DNA of 64,000 nucleotides from Isoetes taiwanensis (taxonomy: Eukaryota > Streptophyta > Lycopodiopsida > Isoetales > Isoetaceae). The translations under genes were made by a program, and so were the position numbers. Below the pieces are notes generated by a model. The model ran no database searches and had not been told where the DNA came from. It was given only the letters and a program-made list of their open reading frames with translations. Positions 34,708 through 46,804 of this stretch are shown in pieces (the stretch's first letter is position 1; every line of letters begins with the position of its first letter). The DNA lies in assembly GCA_021234155.1 (NCBI GenBank), contig JAJEKV010000092.1, forward strand, positions 3,668,561 through 3,732,560, in the 5' to 3' direction.

Positions 34708-34709
34708 TA
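34705..34709 (-). promoter_or_regulatory. TAATG stop-start overlap between LINE ORF1 and ORF2
   Basis: On the minus strand 34709-34705 reads TAATG: TAA ends ORF1 and ATG begins ORF2. In the insect LINE SART1 a UAAUG overlap is known to support termination-reinitiation of ORF2. Here the arrangement is seen directly; the mechanism is inferred. Confidence 0.75.
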
Positions 34710-36338
34710 AATTGTTTGGGCGAGTGTCGCGTCACAATATTGTTCTTCCTGTCCTGATGTGATTCTCCTTTTTCTTGGTGTTTCACTAACATAATTCTCC
34801 ATACTTTCAGGATTCTCCATACTTTCGTCCATTGGCAAATCAGCCCATCTGTTATTATGCACTGGGAACTCCCCATTAACAACTTGACATTCTATTGCCA
34901 TATAATCAGTAGGCGCTTCCTTATCGTGATTCTCTATTGTTGCTTTATTATTGGAATAATTATAACCTTTGAGAATTTTTGTGGAGTCCCCTGAATTGGG
35001 GAGCCTCTTTCGCATTTGATTTTTGAGTCTGCCACCACTTTTGTGCTGCACTATCGCCCATTCTTCCTGATTCACTTTCTCCATTTTATTTTCTAAGTCC
35101 TTCTCTCGCACTTGCTCCTTCCCTAGTTCTAGATTGTCTTTAGAGGTTGAAATTTCTTCATGTTCCCTTTCACCTGAATTTAAATGATCCCTCCCATTTT
35201 TTTCCCCATTTAGTTTTGTTGCCTTCTCATCCATCACTTTCACATTGCCTTGCGTTTCTCTCCTGAACACGAAGCAATCTTCCAAACCTTTAATTTCCAT
35301 TGTGGGGAACATTCTTCTAATTTCCCATCCATTTATAAGCCTTAACTTGAACAAAGAGTAATATATCCCACTTTGCACGATAGTAAACTGCGGGATACCC
35401 TCCGCTGCTGTGATGCCCACACAAATCCTTGGGCCCTTTGCTATCGAGTGAGTTATATATGACCCTAAGTTCTTTGCTATGGCAATTAAAAATTCTGGAT
35501 CTAGCATATCCGATGGCAATTGTTCTATCTCAAACCAACAAGGAAGTTTAACGACAGACATTTTATCTGGGGTAAAACCTGGAGTGTAATATTGATGTAA
35601 CACAAATTCCCCTGCGAAACGATCCACTCCTCTGGAGACTATCTTTTCCACAGCTTTCTCGTCATCGAATAATATGAGAAAAAAGTTACCGCCAATAGCT
35701 TTGATGCTCTGAAACTGTAGCATTTTCAGAGCGACTAGATGCCTGGTAAGCCATGCTTGTAGCTTTCTGTAATCTAGAAAGCCTCCCGTAAAAAACCCCA
35801 CCACTGTTTTAGAGATTAAAGTCTCCATGTTCCTGATGTGTTTAGAATGATCGATCGCCGTTATTTTTAAGTTACCCTGTTCTGCCTTACAGTCTGCTGA
35901 TTGAAGAAGTTGTTCTAAACTGGTAGATGAATTTTTGGAAGAAAGGGAATTCAATGCTTCCTCTACTTTGCTGCTACGGGAATCATTAGAGAATCCTTTC
36001 TTAATCCATTCGGAAAACCTGGGCCTTATAATTCTTTCCACTGTCTTTCCCTGTTTCCATGGATTAGAGCTTGCAGCTTCATTACTATTAACAATGGGCT
36101 CCTTATTTCCACGATTTTTCAACAATCCTATTTGCTTATCTTCCATACAGCAATATGTGGCTAAAGGCTTCAAGAAAGAACTGGGCGAACTGTTTACCTC
36201 TGTTTTTCCTTTTCCACGTACTTGATTTACTGTTTCGAGTTCCATCTTTTCTTCTGCCAGCATTCCTTGTCTTGCCATGGCCATAGATTCTCTTGCCATA
36301 TGGTCGTAGATTCTCGCTTCTGCAAACCCCAACCCCAT
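34707..36338 (-). CDS. LINE ORF1 protein with DUF4283-like domain
   Basis: 543 codons from the ATG at 36338; the frame is open farther upstream, but those codons run into the flanking target DNA, so I chose the first internal Met. The domain at about residues 165-310 (LISKTVVGFFTGGFLDYRKL, FFLILFDDEKAVEKIVSRGV, VVKLPCWFEIEQLPSDML) resembles DUF4283, common in plant L1 ORF1 proteins and probably RNA-binding. The rest is charged and low in structure. No C-terminal CCHC knuckle is visible, unlike many plant L1 ORF1s. The stop (TAA) shares its last A with the ORF2 start. Confidence 0.88.
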   Translation of the reverse strand: MGLGFAEARIYDHMARESMAMARQGMLAEEKMELETVNQVRGKGKTEVNSSPSSFLKPLATYCCMEDKQIGLLKNRGNKEPIVNSNEAASSNPWKQGKTVERIIRPRFSEWIKKGFSNDSRSSKVEEALNSLSSKNSSTSLEQLLQSADCKAEQGNLKITAIDHSKHIRNMETLISKTVVGFFTGGFLDYRKLQAWLTRHLVALKMLQFQSIKAIGGNFFLILFDDEKAVEKIVSRGVDRFAGEFVLHQYYTPGFTPDKMSVVKLPCWFEIEQLPSDMLDPEFLIAIAKNLGSYITHSIAKGPRICVGITAAEGIPQFTIVQSGIYYSLFKLRLINGWEIRRMFPTMEIKGLEDCFVFRRETQGNVKVMDEKATKLNGEKNGRDHLNSGEREHEEISTSKDNLELGKEQVREKDLENKMEKVNQEEWAIVQHKSGGRLKNQMRKRLPNSGDSTKILKGYNYSNNKATIENHDKEAPTDYMAIECQVVNGEFPVHNNRWADLPMDESMENPESMENYVSETPRKRRITSGQEEQYCDATLAQTI

Positions 36339-36539
36339 TGATCTATCTTTTTTCCATTGCTTACAGAGCTTATTTCTCCAGAATCGATCACTGCTGCTAT
36401 CGAGTCGCTGGGTCAAGCCTCCGGGGCTGGGCGACCAATTTTCTCTCCGGGGCTTGGCCCCTTTCTTTCTCCTGTTGCCGCTACAGCAGCGTACTGTTCC
36501 TGCGCCACCGACATTCCTCCGTCTTTTTTTTTTTTTTCC

Positions 36540-36555
36540 TTGTTGCTGAAGAGAT
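36540..36555. other. LINE target-site duplication, right copy
   Basis: Exact repeat of 30805-30820 next to the 5' end of the LINE. Confidence 0.93.
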
Positions 36556-37770
36556 GTTGTTGCCCACAACAAACTGAACAGGGGTCGAAGATGCAATTGC
36601 TGCATTGAAGTAAATCAATACCCAGATTGATGCTCCCTTTAGCCATGAAGGAGAGACGAAGATGCCCACCTCAAACATGATTGAGGTAGTGGCAGAAGAT
36701 TCATCTGCCATTGAATATCTTGCAAATGCCGAATAACAAGCAAGTAGCCAAACCCTCTCAAAAGTTGGGTTGTTACAAAAAGCCCTTGAAGCATCTCTGG
36801 ATGAGCGAAGCATACCCCATGCAAATATGGAAATTGGAAGCAAGGCAGTTGTTGAGAAGCATATAGAATGAAACATTCCAGAAGAAGAGGTAGAAGGCAC
36901 GTTTGTCGCAGATACAATGGAAGCCCCCAAAGAATCCAGAGATGCTAATGGCACAAAGATAAAAGATCAGAGAATTGTTGCACATGAGGATTATAGAATT
37001 GCCAAGGACCCAGAAGACCTAGATGCAAGATTAACCCAATGATGCAAGTTGTTCCTAGAGTTTAGACTGGTGTGAAGAAGATGAACGATGGGTTTACCCA
37101 AAAGGCTAGTTTATTGAACAGTTTTGAGAAAGAAGATTCCAGTCAAATACTAATAATATTTATAGAAAATTCTGCCTCTAAACAAGATGATCTAGATGCT
37201 ATGATCGAGACAGGGCATCCAACAGGAGATGTAGCAATTGAGGGAGAGTTCAAGATTGCACGAGAAAACGAAGATATTTTAAAGATGAAGAAAGCTGCTC
37301 CTATCTTACAGCCACTGCCAGAAGCGATATCAATTCAGAAGGACTAGAACTAAGACTTGAAGAAAATTTGAAGAAGAATTATGCACATTCTCAAGGTATT
37401 CATTTGATTTGTAATGAACCTATAAATTCTAATTGCTCAAAGGAGGGGGCAGTAATTGATATGAGCAGAACATGCTAAGATTGAAGAAATGGCACAAGTT
37501 GTTCCTTTGATATGCTTGAGACAACAAACAAATTTATGGGACCTCTGTTATGACTTTGATAATGATCATGAAATGATTCAACTAAATCCTAAAGGAAGCT
37601 GTACGTACCATTGGAATGCCACCAGCACATGTGAAACAGAAAGCTATTGCTCAAAATTTGAAGAATAAGAATAATATTAAGACGAAAACAAGGGGTTGTC
37701 GAAGACCCAATGTGGGCTCACTTATGAGCCTGGACATGATGATTTTGAATGATGCAGCTGTAGTTTGAAG
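36556..37770 (+). pseudogene. acidic coding relic split by the LINE
   Basis: On + the reading MPTSNMIEVVAEDSSAIEYL, then LSKVGLLQKALEASLDERSI, NIPEEEVEGTFVADTMEAPK and HEDYRIAKDPEDLDARL continues with few stops. A further 91-codon open frame at 37072-37347 (ENSASKQDDLDAMIETGHPT, ENEDILKMKK) follows. The part left of the LINE (near 30750-30820) reads NIDARNLAK and joins in phase to VAEEMLLPTTN on the right. It looks like an acidic protein with no recognised domain and was already decaying when the LINE inserted. Confidence 0.4.
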
Positions 37771-39203
37771 GAGCGTGTTGATATATAGTAAACCTCCACT
37801 TCATCATCCATAGCCACATCAGCATATGAGATGGCAGTCTAATCTAGAGAGTCGCATCAGTTCACAAAGAGTCGTATCTTATATGCATATAAGCTACAGT
37901 TGGGGCATGCCCCACCAAGTTTTTCTATATTGAATATAGTATCTGCATTTAGTTATTTCTGTTATCTCTACAATTTAAGACTCTTAGATTTGTTGTGATT
38001 GCCTAGAAGTTGACGTGTAGGCCTTTCTGGTGGATAAAACATTTTTGCCAGAGATCCTCTTCATAGAGGGCAATCCCAACCTATCAAGATCCATCTAGTG
38101 ATAGTGTGGAGCTCAGAATGGTCTAAAGAGACTATCAATAGCATTTCTTATAGTATAGGTATTTATTGGTAATATTACTTTAGAGTTCTACAAAAATCAA
38201 ATCAACCTGATGTGGCCTCAAAATGCAATTCTTGGTTAACTAACTTCATCAGATATCGGAAGCATCTGCTGCCTCCTCGCATCTCTCTTTGGCATCTTTT
38301 TTTCTATCCAATTCTCTTTGTCATCCCGATCTGTTATACTTGTACAGACTACATCTAGTGGGGATACATTGAGAGGTCTATTGATCATCCTTGGGTTTCT
38401 ATTATCAACAATAGGCAGCTATACTTGAATCTATTCTTATGTTTTGAAGGATTTGCTATAAGAGGGTCTGATCCGACCTTTGTTCGAAAAGATGGTTCTA
38501 TAAGCTACTTCATCGTCTCTGAAATTGTAAGAGGAGGATGATGAAAACAAACTCGTAGCAACATTTCTTCCACTTTCTCGTCTTCAATTGATGCTTTTGC
38601 ATTACGATGATGTGTCATATAGCTTGCCATTGGAAATGTTCAGTTCAAATGGCTCTTTAGATCTACATGGGAGTATAAATCATACAAACAGGTCCATATG
38701 GCTTTGCCATGCACAACCAAAGTTACTTGGACCAATGAAGAAATCTGAATAGACCTGCAACATAAGGTGATGGAAAATCAACTGGGGCTCGCTATTTCCC
38801 GTCACCTGCTCGAGGGGGATGCTTATCCCCTTTAATCAGCAGGCCAATGAACTCTCACAAATTCGAACCTGATGCCGAACCAAATTATGATCCAGAGCTA
38901 GTTTATCAAGCTCCACAACAAGTTTATCATCATCCGGAGCAAGTTTATCAACTCCAGAGGTAATCCAAGCCTGCATTATTAAGAACAGCTAGGTTCCATG
39001 AGATAAGGCGCTAGATCCAACGCTAGAATGTACCCGAATTGCATTTCATGCCAAAAGCATATTCGCCTTCCCTAGAAGGGCAACCCCAAAACCAAGAACC
39101 ATCTATCCTGTATGCAACAGCTCTAGAGACCATACATAAACTCCTATTTAAACAAGCCGTGCCACTTGTTGGAGTGTCATATACTTGCAGATAAGAGCCT
39201 GCA
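37771..39203. other. upstream region of the HAD gene, no intact gene
   Basis: Mostly non-coding. At 38860-38965 the + frame reads EPDAEPNYDPELVYQAPQQV, then YHHPEQVYQLQ, a small tandem-repeat coding relic (P-E/Q-x-VYQ units). TATTTAAA at 39145-39152, about 50 bp before the ATG at 39204, is a possible TATA-type core promoter element of the HAD gene. Confidence 0.4.
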
Positions 39204-42200
39204 ATGGCAGCGGCATTGGCTGCAGCATCTGCTCCGTCTTTAGCACGATCAAATGGCCAAAGATTGCCTTCATGGGCCCATGTACACAAGAAAATCGAGC
39301 CATTTTTTCGAGTGAACTGCAGATATTGCAGTTGGAATAGCAAAAGGTCAATAAGCTTACAACATCTTAGAGCAAAATCTTCAGCCCCAGCTGCGGCCTC
39401 TGTCAATGATTTGGAATCCCCTGCGCTATCCTTGCAAGCTTTATTCTTTGATTGTGATGGAGTTTTAGTGGATACAGAGCGGGATGGTCACAGAATTTCC
39501 TTTAACGAGACCTTCAAAGAGGTTAGCATCTTGTGCATGCATAAATTGATTGATAGTGCAACATGTATTTGCTTAGAACAACTGTAAACGTGCAGAAAGG
39601 ATTAAATGTGATATGGGATGTTGATCTCTATGGCGAATTGCTCAATATTGGGGGCGGCAAGGAGCGGTACTCACCTCAATTCTTAAAGAATTTCCAGACG
39701 CTGCGGATAATCTGTATGCAATGGCAGGATGACGTTTTATTTCGATAAAGTGGGTTGGCCGGATGCAGCTCCGAAGGAAGCCGCCCAAAGAAAGGATTTC
39801 GTTGCTTCGTTGCATAAACGAAAGACTGACCTTTTTATGGAGCTTATTGAGGCCGGATCCTTACCTTTACGACCTGGAGTGGCCAGGTGCTTTACCCAAT
39901 TATATCCCACCTTCCTATTTGTATCATGCAACAAGTACTCTTTGACAATTGAAGATATTGACCAACTCCGAGTTTTTTTGGATATGTTTTCTCTCTTTGC
40001 CGTCATAACCGCATTATAGATTATAACAATGGAAAGTGCCCTCGAAGTTGAAGGCATTTTAGATTTCTAGCTGAGAACTTATGGACTTGTCCCAAACAGA
40101 GACTCAAATTCATTTTAGTTACAAAAGAAGATCTAGTAAAACAGCTAGTAACTAAATGCCTACTGTCAGCATCCAGTGGTGCAGCCATTCTGCGGACTGT
40201 TATCAAATTCTACCCTGATCATAATGCCACAGGATCCATTGAGTTGTACAAAAGGGAGAGAAAGTACATGCCATTTCATACTAGTGGATGCTTCATCAAC
40301 ACATTTGATCATAAGTACATTATTTAAGAAGTTCTAAATTATCTATAGCATAGATGTTCAAGCTTCACTTCACATGACCACAGTAATAGAAAAGATCTAA
40401 TTTGTACAGTTCGCTTCTGACAAAGGAAATATAAAATATGTCGATTTTATTCCAGTCTACATGTTGGGTGGATGAGCCTTTCATTGATGCACTATATGCG
40501 AAACTGCTGTTCCATAGAGCATGGTCAGTGGATGTTTTAACCTTGTGACAGACAGGAACTCTGGCCATGCTACACTCCATCAGACCAAGTCTTACATGCC
40601 AAGTTTTACTCTGGTTGTAGAGTGCATTCCCTCGAACCTGTACTATTTCAATGGTATTATATATGGCAAGAGGCCCAATACGTGTGTTATGATTGCGGAA
40701 TGCCCATCCATGACATAGAGTGCATTCCCTACATCCCGTACTATTTCTGTGGTATTATATGTGGCAATGCTTGTTGAGAGGGCCAATATTTGTGTTATGA
40801 TTGGGGAATGCCCAACCATGCACTAATGTTAAAAGTCACTACCTCAATGTTTAGCAAGGCATGCACTTTTTGTACTATATTAATGGAGAATGTTGCATGC
40901 ATTATCTAAATGGACCAGGGCATTAAGTCGGTAGATTCTTTAGATTATCTATCAAAGGAGGGTGAAAGACATGTGCCATTGATTCCTGTTGGATATACAG
41001 TCTCAGAGACATCTTGTTTGCTGGACAATAAGGCACAACTGCATTTTCAGATTTATAGATGTCTTAATTGGAACTTGGCTTCTAATTTCTCATGCTAAGC
41101 TCACGGCTCTGCCAGTCAAAGATTTCTGCAGTTTGGTTGTCTAGTTGATGAAGCTGTCTAATGTGTAGCTACAAAAAGGAAAGCCGATTTTATATATTGA
41201 AGACTGCAGCACACTTGGTTTATGCATATTATTTCTGAATCAAAGTATTAGTAGTTCAATTGTGCCACATTACGGTGCCCCTGTTCTCACATTATAAATC
41301 TTTTTGCATTAGTAATGGAGGGGAAAAGATCATAAATATCTACATGAGATGCTTTTCCGAACCTGTTCGCAGGTTGAAAATATGTTATGAATTTCCTTCT
41401 TGACAAGCTTTGGCAACTGCATCCCCGCTATTCCCTTTTTGTATAGCTTGCCCTGCCATATTGACAAAAGAATGAATTTTGATTTGTGGTATGCTCCTTA
41501 CCGTCATTCACACCTGTTTGCTAACAATAAGTAGAATTGTTGTAGTACGGATTTAATCATGATTTTTTTGCATGTGAGGCGTAGTCTGTGCAAGATCAAT
41601 GATGTTCTTGACTTCATTTTGCAGGCTTGTAGATGAGGCTCTACTGAAGGGAGTGAAGGTTGCCGTTTGCAGCACTTCTAATGAGAAGGCGGTACTATTA
41701 TGGAACTTAACCAAGTCTCTGAGTTTATTTGTTTGACTTTTGTCTTCCAAGTTCCCATTCAAGGAAATGAGTAATTACGTGCCTCTAACCATTTCCTAGT
41801 TTTCATTTACTCAGTTCACTACGATAACTTTCTGTAGCAAACGGCATGACCATGAACTCATTAAAATTTGTTATGGCCGTGAGAATTCCCAGCTGTTTCT
41901 TTGATTTTAACCTAGTCTTCACTCGATAGAGACTTTATTGATATCGAAAGTGGCTCCTAAACTAGTAGGTAGAGTTTTCTTATCTTCTTCTGGCAGGCTC
42001 TTTTAGTTATACAAATTCTCCACATTATAGTTATAGGGAACAGTATAAAATACCTCTGTAGCATTTCCAGCTATGTCAAATTAGAAAGGTTTGTTTTTTT
42101 GCGCAAACTAATCTTTGGAAAATATTCTTTTGTAGACCTATGAGACTTAATTTGTCAATGGAAGGGGAAATGGTTTGAATGTATCTCCCTAGTTTGATTT

Positions 42201-44518
42201 CACCCGTCAAAGCCACATTTTCAACGGGGTGTCAAGCAAAATAAAAGCGTCCATCCGCTATGTATGGGAGTTTCTTGATCATCACTAAAGTGATTGGAGC
42301 TAACTGTGTGAAGTCCAAAAATAGTTATTTCCATGCTGTAGAAAAGAAGACAAGAACCTTCTCATTTCTCATGATAAAACATATTAGTCATTCTTCTAGG
42401 TAATGGCACAATTTCTCTATGAGGTCCCAACGTATAAGACATGGTAATGGCATATTGATACGAGTGTGATTGTGTTTTTTGGTTCTTTATGTTATGCCTG
42501 GGAGCTGTAAGAAAATAGTAGCAACCGAGTTTACTGTTACATATATAAGCTTGTATATGTATCAAAGCTAAAGACCCCCTTTTATTCCAGGTTTCAGCAA
42601 TTGTGCGCGTTCTACTTGGACCTAAAAGGGCTGCATCCATAACTATCTTTGCCGGGGACGTTGTTGCTCGTAAGAAACCAGACCCGGTAAGAAGTTAAAG
42701 CTATTATCATCGTCTTTCATAGGGTGCACACAGAACAAAATCTCGTTGAGATAGACAGAACAAGATCTCGTGCACACACGGAGCCAGAAAATAAGATTAT
42801 AATGTCAGACATGACACATTGGATGAATAACTGATATAAAAGTCTTTATAGACAGAGACAGTGTGGTCTTAAGAAACTAAATGCAAAATGAGCTAACTTG
42901 ATTGTGATATAGCATGGCCTTCTTGGATTGTGTTCACATCTTTTGTGAGGAGAACATACTTTAGCCTCCTGTGTTTGCCTGATTTCTGTTACTATGACTT
43001 CTGTCCCTGCCTCTTTGAAGATATTAGCCCATGTTTTCTTTTCGTTCAACGATTAAATGATTTGATGGGGGACATCTCACTAGAAATTGTTGACACTTGT
43101 AACTCGCACTTCTAATGTTATGTTTTCCTCAGGCTATATATACGCTGGCTGCTACTTTTCTTTCTGTTGATCCCGCAAGGTATGCTTGTTCATGTTTATA
43201 GAAACAACATTAATTTATAGGGACAATTTTACTGAACTCCTTACTATGCAGGTGTGTAGTGATAGAAGACAGTGCCATTGGACTTAAGGCAGCTAAAGCT
43301 GCTGGAATGAAGTGTATTGTCACTAGGAGCGGGTGAGTTATCTGGTCCTTTTTCCCCAAACATCACCACAATACATTTCATAGAAAGTATTTGTAGGAAA
43401 TATAGAGAGAAGATAGAAGAAAGTTGGCACAGTATGCACATGAATAAATTTCATAGAAAATGTTTGTTGGAAATATAGAGAGAAGATAGAAGAAAGTTAG
43501 CACCATGTGCACCTAAGACCTTTAGCCTTGAAGCCACAAGATATTTCACTAGGAGGGTCCTTTAGTGCATTATCTTGTACATAAAATATAGCGCCTCATT
43601 GAAAAACACAGCCAATGTCAAAGATTCAGCTAGATCCGCTTAAGATCGCCTTAGAAAAAAATGATAAAATGTGTGCATGTTCTAGGCCGCTCACAAAGCA
43701 AAAACTCAGCGTTACCGCCTTTTTTGCTGCCAACAATTAAGAGCACATGACGAAAGAAGTTACTAGCCATTCAATTGTCAGTTTCTAAATCGTTCGTTAA
43801 ACCTGGCTAAATGCTTGTAATTAACATTGTAGCAGAAACATTGTGAAGATATAGTCTTGCCAGTTGAGTTAGTGGTTCTTTAATTCATATTCCTTTGCTG
43901 CACCTCATGCAACCATACGTCTCCTTCCCCCAGCTAATCACATGTTTCCAAGATAATTTCTATGCTGCCTTGCACCCAGAATTACTGCATGGAATTAGTC
44001 GCATGTTCATTGTGGTATCAATTGAGCATCCAGTAAATGACTCCTAACTATACTAGAAGTCAACCTACGTTAAACTCAGTTTACAAGCAAATATGTAAAG
44101 CAGCAAAACCATTTTACCTTGCACCGCTTGGAATTTAATTGCATGTTCATCCACGGAACGACTCTTTAGAAATTATATCAAATGAGAATCAACTAAATGA
44201 CTTCTAAGAAATGGTAACTATACTAGAAGTTAACGTGGGTAAATTAGAAGCACAATATATATAGAAGCAAAACCATTTGCAAGGGCATTAAGGGGAACCA
44301 TACCCAGCCGAAGTATTATTTAAACAATAATCAAGAATTCAAGTTTGTGCCTGGAGATTTAAGCATATTATTAACACAAATTGTTTGATTTTAGGTATAC
44401 ATCAAATGAAAATTTTGAGGCAGCGGATGCCATATTTGACTATATTGGTGATGCTCCTAACATCAACATCAACTTAGACTTTTGCGAACGCATTGTTGGA
44501 CACTTGATCAAGAGTTAA
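39204..44518 (+). CDS. plastid HAD/CbbY-like hydrolase, eight exons
   Basis: Exons by splice signals and frame: 39204-39521, 39596-39666, 39728-39886, 41625-41691, 42591-42686, 43133-43179, 43252-43332 and 44395-44518. They total 963 nt, 320 residues, all phases consistent and GT-AG throughout. Residues 1-70 are Ala/Ser/Arg-rich, fitting a chloroplast transit peptide. HAD motifs: FFDCDGVLVDTE (I, nucleophile DxD), VAVCSTSNEKAV (II), VARKKPDP (III, Lys) and CVVIEDSAIGL (IV). The cap is between I and II (WDVDLYGELLNIGGGKER). The protein resembles Arabidopsis At4g39970 closely in length and order. A Mg-dependent sugar- or bisphosphate-phosphatase role is likely by family; the substrate is not shown. 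It looks intact, with no neighbouring gene in an operon-like sense. Confidence 0.93.
40619..40830 (+). repeat. 98-bp tandem duplication in HAD intron 3
   Basis: AGAGTGCATTCCCT starts units at 40619 and 40717. Both continue with TACTATTTC..TGGTATTATAT and end GGAATGCCCA-CCATG. Diverged by several substitutions and a 9-bp insertion in the second unit. The rest of the 1.74-kb intron shows nothing else. Confidence 0.8.
43374..43512 (+). repeat. ~74-bp tandem duplication in HAD intron 7
   Basis: TTTCATAGAAA followed by GGAAATATAGAGAGAAGATA occurs twice, beginning about 43375 and 43450. Farther on in the same intron (43975-44060 and 44145-44230) a second diverged duplicate occurs around CTATACTAGAAGT. 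Confidence 0.75.
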
Positions 44519-44775
44519 ATTTTATTAAACATTCTTTGATAAATGGTTACAACCAACAATAGATCAAGAGTAAAAGAGAACCATGTTCTGATAAAAGAGA
44601 GGAACATAAAAGATAACTAGAATGCAATGCAGATATATTAGAAACCACAAGTGCAGAGCAAAGCAAACCTAAACAAAGGCCTAGAGTCCTAGACCCTACA
44701 AAACTAGTAAACACCCAAAAGAAACGATCAGGAAGAAAATACAAGGCACTAAAAATTAAAGAGGGAAAATATAGA

Positions 44776-46460
44776 ACCATATTGTGGATAGGGATTCCTG
44801 GTCACTACGCTGGAAACGGTAAGGGAGTCCTGCTTGTTGCAGCTATAGAAATCTATCAGGCAGATTTACCCAAGTGCTTATGTTATTTTATCAAATGGAA
44901 ACAACTCTAACTTATTTACAGTCCCCCCTCTACCACACCAAGGGACTATGTAATTACTTGTTGGCAAGGGCATAACCTTGGAGAATAGATAGATCTTGAA
45001 ATGAATTCATTCCTAAAATGGATACCAAGTTAATTGCTTACTCGCGAACATGGTGCATGAGAGCCCTATTCATGTTCCTTTTTCCTCCAAAAAAAAAAGC
45101 CCTAATCTGCGATCCAGACCTGCAAACTAAACCAATTTGTGAAGAAATATGGATGATCTAAGATACATTTGGAATGTGGACTCCTCAATCTTCTGCAGAT
45201 GTTTGCTTCCATCACTTGGATTCATCCTTCTTATCAAATTTGAGTCAAATTAGCAGCAAAACAAAGCGAATTTCTGGGAGCACAAAGAAGAAAGGAAATG
45301 TCCCGCATTTGCAAGCATCAAAAACTTATTTTCCTGAACTGGCATGGATTCTTTATAAAACTTCTGACCGATACAGGTATATAAATACCAGGTTTAAGAT
45401 TTGTGGCTGCGTCTATCATGCCGCATTTGTGAAGGTTAGAAAGGTAGAAAGAAACATCAGGGATCGTGTCTTCGAGAGAAAATGACCATACCAAACTGCA
45501 TGCTATTGACAAACTGCATGGAAACTCTGAACTCTCAGACTGGAGCATATTTGATCGAACTCAGTTTAGCAACTATTGCAGGTTCGAAATCCTCTTCTTT
45601 TTTCCATATCTCTGATCGTCGAACTAACATATTCCTCACACATTTCCAGACTAACCACATATCTCGGCCTCAAACTTAGAACATTCCACGAATATCCCTC
45701 AATCCTCACCTCTATACCTAGGGATTTCCCTTCGGGCAAACCAAAAAGGGACAAAATGAAGTTATAGCTTCATACAGGTGTGACTCTACTTTGGGACACA
45801 ACTGCCATGTGGATGACTCCTGCGCACATAGGCTGATATTCTACGTGGAATAAAAAGATAACTAGAATGCAATACAAAGTGTAGTTATAGCATCGGACTG
45901 TGTTAGCAACAGAAAGGTACAAAATGTAGTTATAGCATCAGACTATTTGGGACGTCAGAGTTAAGTATCTGAATAATCTTAGATCATATTGAACTTGTCA
46001 TGTTGAAACTTGCCACGACCAAGTGCCTTGGTTAATAAGTCTGCTAATATATCTCAGTTGAACAAAATTTCAGATCTATTACACCACTTGCTCACTTGCT
46101 CTCGAATAATGGCGAATATCAATGTGCAAGTTCTGCCATGGAACTTTGGAGGAATCGCACTTCTCTTGTCACAATATAATGGAGTTGGCATATGTTGCTC
46201 CAACAATCAACGAAGTCAAATTTCTTTGGAGTGGCTGATCCTTCTGCATAATATGCATAATACTTTGCTTTAGTGCTAGACTGAGCTATACTAGCTTGCT
46301 TCTTGCTGCGCTAAAAGACTGCACAATCACCAAGTAGGAAATAAAATGCAGATATGGATCCTCGAGTCTTCAGCTGCCATGTCCACGCCGCATCTGCGTA
46401 AACCCTTCAAGAGAAAGAGATCAGGACCAGGCATATAAAGCAAATGATACTCCTTTGTAG
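44776..46460 (-). pseudogene. A1: 3' end of a Ty1/copia relic
   Basis: On the minus strand the right end reads TKEYHLLYMPGP, FLLGDCAV, RSKKQASIAQSSTKAKYYA and, after a slip, ALGRGKFQHDKFNMI. These are the RNase H end of copia pol (family: SWRSKKQxxVAxSSTEAEY and the terminal 'DILTKxLxxxxF'). The remainder to 44776 is non-coding and probably 3' LTR. Frames are broken. Confidence 0.75.
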
Positions 46461-46532
46461 CCAGGGATATTACCCCTACCGTAATGTTCGAGGATAGGGA
46501 ATTTCTTCGAATTTCAGACCTAGATTATTTAC

Positions 46533-46765
46533 TGTAATGTCCTACTCTTTTCCTGTTTTTCTATAATGTCCTACTCTTTTCTTGTTTGTCTATAATGTCC
46601 TACTCTTTTCTCTAGTGTACTATAAAATTGATACACAAGTAATTTTATCACGAATTACAGATCACATCAAAATCAGAGTTTCATTTCATCAAAAAACAGA
46701 ATTACAGATCAAGGTCCAGATCAGATCAAAATTAGAGTTTCATTTCATCAAAAAACAGAGTTACA
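46533..46765. repeat. subterminal repeats at the left end of B1
   Basis: Three ~29-bp units with TAATGTCCTACTCTTTTC (46533-46620), then two ~65-bp units with AGAGTTTCATTTCATCAAAA (46675-46760). The same set is in B2 at 51508-51740. Confidence 0.85.
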
Positions 46766-46804
46766 TTGCTATATCAGAGTTATTTCAATAAGATCAAACT
46801 ACTA

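Larger units (their letters stand above)
30821..36539 (-). mobile_element. L1-type non-LTR retrotransposon (LINE)
   Basis: 5.7 kb in minus orientation, from an A-rich 5' end (36539) to a 12-A tail (30832-30821), with perfect 16-bp target duplications. It carries ORF1 with a DUF4283-like domain and ORF2 with endonuclease, RT and zf-RVT parts. Perfect duplications and only one visible nonsense codon point to recent insertion. It landed in an older relic coding sequence that continues on either side. Confidence 0.95.

Noticed and set aside
36339-36605. N-terminal extension of LINE ORF1
   Set aside because: The first ~22 codons lie in flanking target DNA beyond the right target-site duplication, and no Met occurs inside the element before 36338.
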